64,000 nt of DNA from Limnothrix sp. FACHB-406. GTDB lineage: Bacteria > Cyanobacteriota > Cyanobacteriia > CACIAM-69d. The position numbers were made by a program, and so were the translations under genes. Where the stretch lies: contig NZ_JACJSP010000018.1 in NCBI RefSeq assembly GCF_014698235.1, positions 31,297 to 95,296 of the forward strand. Direction: 5' to 3'. The notes under the pieces were generated by a model. It searched no databases. It saw only the letters and a program-made list of their open reading frames with translations, and was not told the DNA's origin. This document shows, piece by piece, positions 62,641 to 64,000 of the stretch (position 1 is the stretch's first letter; each line of letters begins with the position of its first letter).

Positions 62641-62956
62641 TGCCGCATGTGACGATTTAACCAGTCATTTTCACCATAAATGACACATTAGACCTCTTGC
62701 GTCAATCAAGACCCTCACCCTAAATCCCTCTCCCAAGTCGGGAGAGGGACTTGATCACCAGCTACGAGATCGCTGTAACGCAATGGTTCTGGCCCCCCTT
62801 CGCCCCCCTTGGGAGAAGGGGTTGGGGGATGAGGGCTTCTGGTCGATTCGCGTAAGAGGTCTATTCAACCATCAAACGAATCAAGGATAAATGACCATTT
62901 ACCTCATGCCATATGTGACAGTTTAGCCAGTCATTTTCATCACGAATCATGCATTT
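62641..62956. repeat. Imperfect 49-bp direct repeat flanking the MITE
   Basis: The copies at 62641-62689 and 62908-62956 share GCCxxATGTGAC, TTTAxCCAGTCATTTTC and related words at about 80 per cent by eye. Together with the two GGGCGCAC hairpins they look like an older repeat family into which the MITE jumped. Confidence 0.6.
62690..62862. mobile_element. MITE-like element with terminal inverted repeats
   Basis: 173 bp bounded by AGACCTCTTGCG on the left and the near reverse complement CGCGTAAGAGGTCT on the right; the imperfect inverted ends extend to about 28-33 bp (CCCTCA/TGAGGG). ATT flanks both sides, a possible 3-bp target duplication. Inside are G/C-rich dyads (CCCTCTCCC-aagtc-GGGAGAGGG). 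No coding capacity. Likely mobilised in trans by a full transposase elsewhere. Confidence 0.75.
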
Positions 62957-63023
62957 AACTATCAAGCGAATCGAGGGCGCACGGCGGTGCGCCCCTACCA
63001 GGATGGTTGGCGATTTGCGTGAT

Positions 63024-63383
63024 TCAATTGTTGTAATGAGCGATCACCTGGGAGACCTTGCCCGTGCTGCTGAGTTTCATCAACTCACCCGACTGCGTGC
63101 CCTGTTGATTGATGTAGTAAAGCACCAAACTTTCAATGCCCCACATCACATCTAACAGCTCAAACTTGAGATTGGGATAGACTTCCAACCCCTTTTGGAA
63201 ATAGCGACGAAGGGCAGCTTTTCCTTGCACCCTTCCCGTCGGGTCACCCAAGAGCCGAGCCGCGATCGGGGAAATCAACACCACATCTTCCTCGTAGTGG
63301 CTCAAAATGCGATCGAGGTCGTGGCTATTCCAAGCCGCCACCCACTCTTGCGCAAATTCCTGGGCCTGGGATTGAGTCAGCAT
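63024..63383 (-). CDS. SnoaL-like/NTF2-fold protein
   Basis: 119 residues from the ATG at 63383 (MLTQSQAQEFAQEW). NTF2-like cone fold, used by many small hydrolases, isomerases and binding proteins. Seen: AWNSHDLDRILSHYEEDVVLISP (the typical SnoaL opening), GRVQGKAALRRYFQKGLEVYPNLKFELLDV and a final beta-strand pair GTQSGELMKLSSTGKVSQVIAHYN. GAGGAAAAACC before the ATG is a good ribosome-binding site, which rules out the longer frame to 63485. No signal peptide. The gene follows the cupin gene by 45 bp on the same strand, so the two are likely an operon. Substrate unknown. Confidence 0.88.
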   Translation of the reverse strand: MLTQSQAQEFAQEWVAAWNSHDLDRILSHYEEDVVLISPIAARLLGDPTGRVQGKAALRRYFQKGLEVYPNLKFELLDVMWGIESLVLYYINQQGTQSGELMKLSSTGKVSQVIAHYNN

Positions 63384-63427
63384 TGGTTTTTCCTCATTGA
63401 GTCGATCGCCTGGAATTTTAGGGGATC

Positions 63428-63898
63428 TCAATAGGGTTGACCATCTCGATGATAGATAGCCCAAGAGCCATCTATTTGTTGACAAGCTTTTAAATCATCA
63501 TTCGGATAGGTCACTTCATCGCCCGCCGTGCGATCGCCCACTTCCAAATAAACCGCATCTTCAGGCGATCGATTGATCAGTTGATGAGCAATGCCAGTTC
63601 CAGCCTTGAAGCCATAGCAATCACCGGAATGCAACTCAAATTCCCGATCGCCCACAAGGAGAGTGAGCGTTCCCGCCAAAACAAAAATAAATTCATCTTG
63701 TTTAGAGTGACAATGGGCGAGAGCCGACGCGGAACCGGGCGCAAGTTCGGTTAAATTCACTCCAAAGTTTGACAATTGAAAGTAATCGCCCAATTTTCGC
63801 TTTAATCGACCCTTAACCACCGCGTCATAGGGTGATGGATAGATGGTTTGGCCACGCTGGGCGGGCACATTGTTGGCCGTAATCGGGTTAGGTTCCAT
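63428..63898 (-). CDS. Cupin-domain protein
   Basis: 156 residues. A single conserved cupin barrel: GVNLTELAPGSASALAHCHSKQDEFIFVLAGTL carries motif 1 with metal-binding His, His and Glu, and GDCYGFKAGTGIAHQLIN carries motif 2 with its His. N-terminal part has NNVPAQRGQTIYPSPYDAVVKGR and the end (QIDGSWAIYHRDGQPY) is conserved-looking. Predicted soluble metalloprotein, possibly a dioxygenase, isomerase or small-molecule binder. The start at 63898 is the first good ATG. It is the upstream gene of a pair with the SnoaL-like gene. Confidence 0.9.
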   Translation of the reverse strand: MEPNPITANNVPAQRGQTIYPSPYDAVVKGRLKRKLGDYFQLSNFGVNLTELAPGSASALAHCHSKQDEFIFVLAGTLTLLVGDREFELHSGDCYGFKAGTGIAHQLINRSPEDAVYLEVGDRTAGDEVTYPNDDLKACQQIDGSWAIYHRDGQPY

Positions 63899-63929
63899 GC
63901 AGAAGTGTTGAATGACAGATTCAGGTTAT

Positions 63930-63962
63930 AAAAAAGGGGTAAGAAGATGTAATTCTTACCCC
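63930..63962 (-). terminator. Rho-independent terminator (minus strand)
   Basis: On the minus strand: GGGGTAAGAA, a 7-nt loop, TTCTTACCCC, then TTTTTTAT. The 10-bp perfect stem and the T-run would stop a minus-strand transcript from a gene beyond the right edge, before the cupin gene starts at 63898. Confidence 0.85.
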
Positions 63963-64000
63963 AAACAATCAAAAAGTAGTACACCAATGTTACGCTCATT

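Larger units (their letters stand above)
62509..63023. other. Repeat-filled spacer between MEKHLA and SnoaL-like genes
   Basis: No gene. It holds GTGTGCAACGA short repeats at 62567-62590, two GGGCGCAC/GTGCGCCC hairpins (62619-62638, 62975-62994), an imperfect direct repeat of about 49 bp (62641-62689 and 62908-62956), and a 173-bp MITE-like element between its copies. Confidence 0.75.

Overview
The window is cyanobacterial chromosome. Evidence: dense HIP1-type GCGATCGC octamers, a CRR6 homologue (NDH-1 maturation), DUF2808 and DUF3531 proteins, a CyaC-type adenylate cyclase with receiver and kinase domains, HhoA/HtrA-type protease and LepA. Coding DNA is GC-rich, while the spacers around positions 16,100-17,000, 31,300-31,700 and 36,450-36,700 are AT-rich. 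I cannot name the genus.

Region 1 (1-31 kb, all minus strand) is a trans-acyltransferase polyketide synthase (trans-AT PKS) locus that runs off the left edge. Reading in transcription order: an HXXXD acyltransferase, two free-standing malonyltransferase-fold proteins (one a good malonyl-CoA:ACP transacylase, one resembling a proofreading acyl hydrolase), an Sfp-type phosphopantetheinyl transferase, then three giant multienzymes. PKS A (about 2,880 aa) is KS-DH-KR-ACP-KS-KS0. PKS B (4,723 aa) is DH0-DH-KR-ACP-ACP-ER-KS-ACP-KS-KR-ACP-KS-DH. PKS C begins with a KR and is cut by the window edge. No cis AT domain is visible in any module, so the free-standing AT must load them. There is no thioesterase, beta-branching cassette or obvious loading module in the window, so the product cannot be predicted.

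Region 2 (31-36.4 kb, minus) is a same-strand run upstream of the PKS genes: a 101-aa unknown protein, a patatin-like lipase, a LamG/concanavalin-fold protein, an ABC1/UbiB-family kinase with C-terminal membrane segments, and a 71-aa protein. The C-terminal tail of the LamG protein and the small protein share a domain of about 60 residues that I do not recognise. This neighbourhood is the best candidate for an undescribed accessory system.

Region 3 (37.2-38.5 kb) is a CRISPR array of 18 repeats and 17 spacers with no cas genes in the window.

Region 4 (38.9-64 kb) is mostly core or conserved cyanobacterial genes: lepA, a cyaC-type sensor kinase/adenylate cyclase, a secreted LRR-TPR-CHAT protease-like protein, DUF309, a ClC transporter with CBS and two USP domains, DUF3531, arsS, coaE, a pentapeptide-repeat protein, a small hypothetical protein, htrA, DUF2808, crr6, a type II restriction-modification pair (XhoI/PaeR7I-like nuclease), dtd, trhO, a MEKHLA-domain protein, a SnoaL-like protein and a cupin. 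Non-coding features here include an orphan CIRCE operator, a candidate structured RNA upstream of cyaC, a 173-bp MITE-like element nested in older repeats, several short tandem-repeat spacers and a terminator at the right edge.
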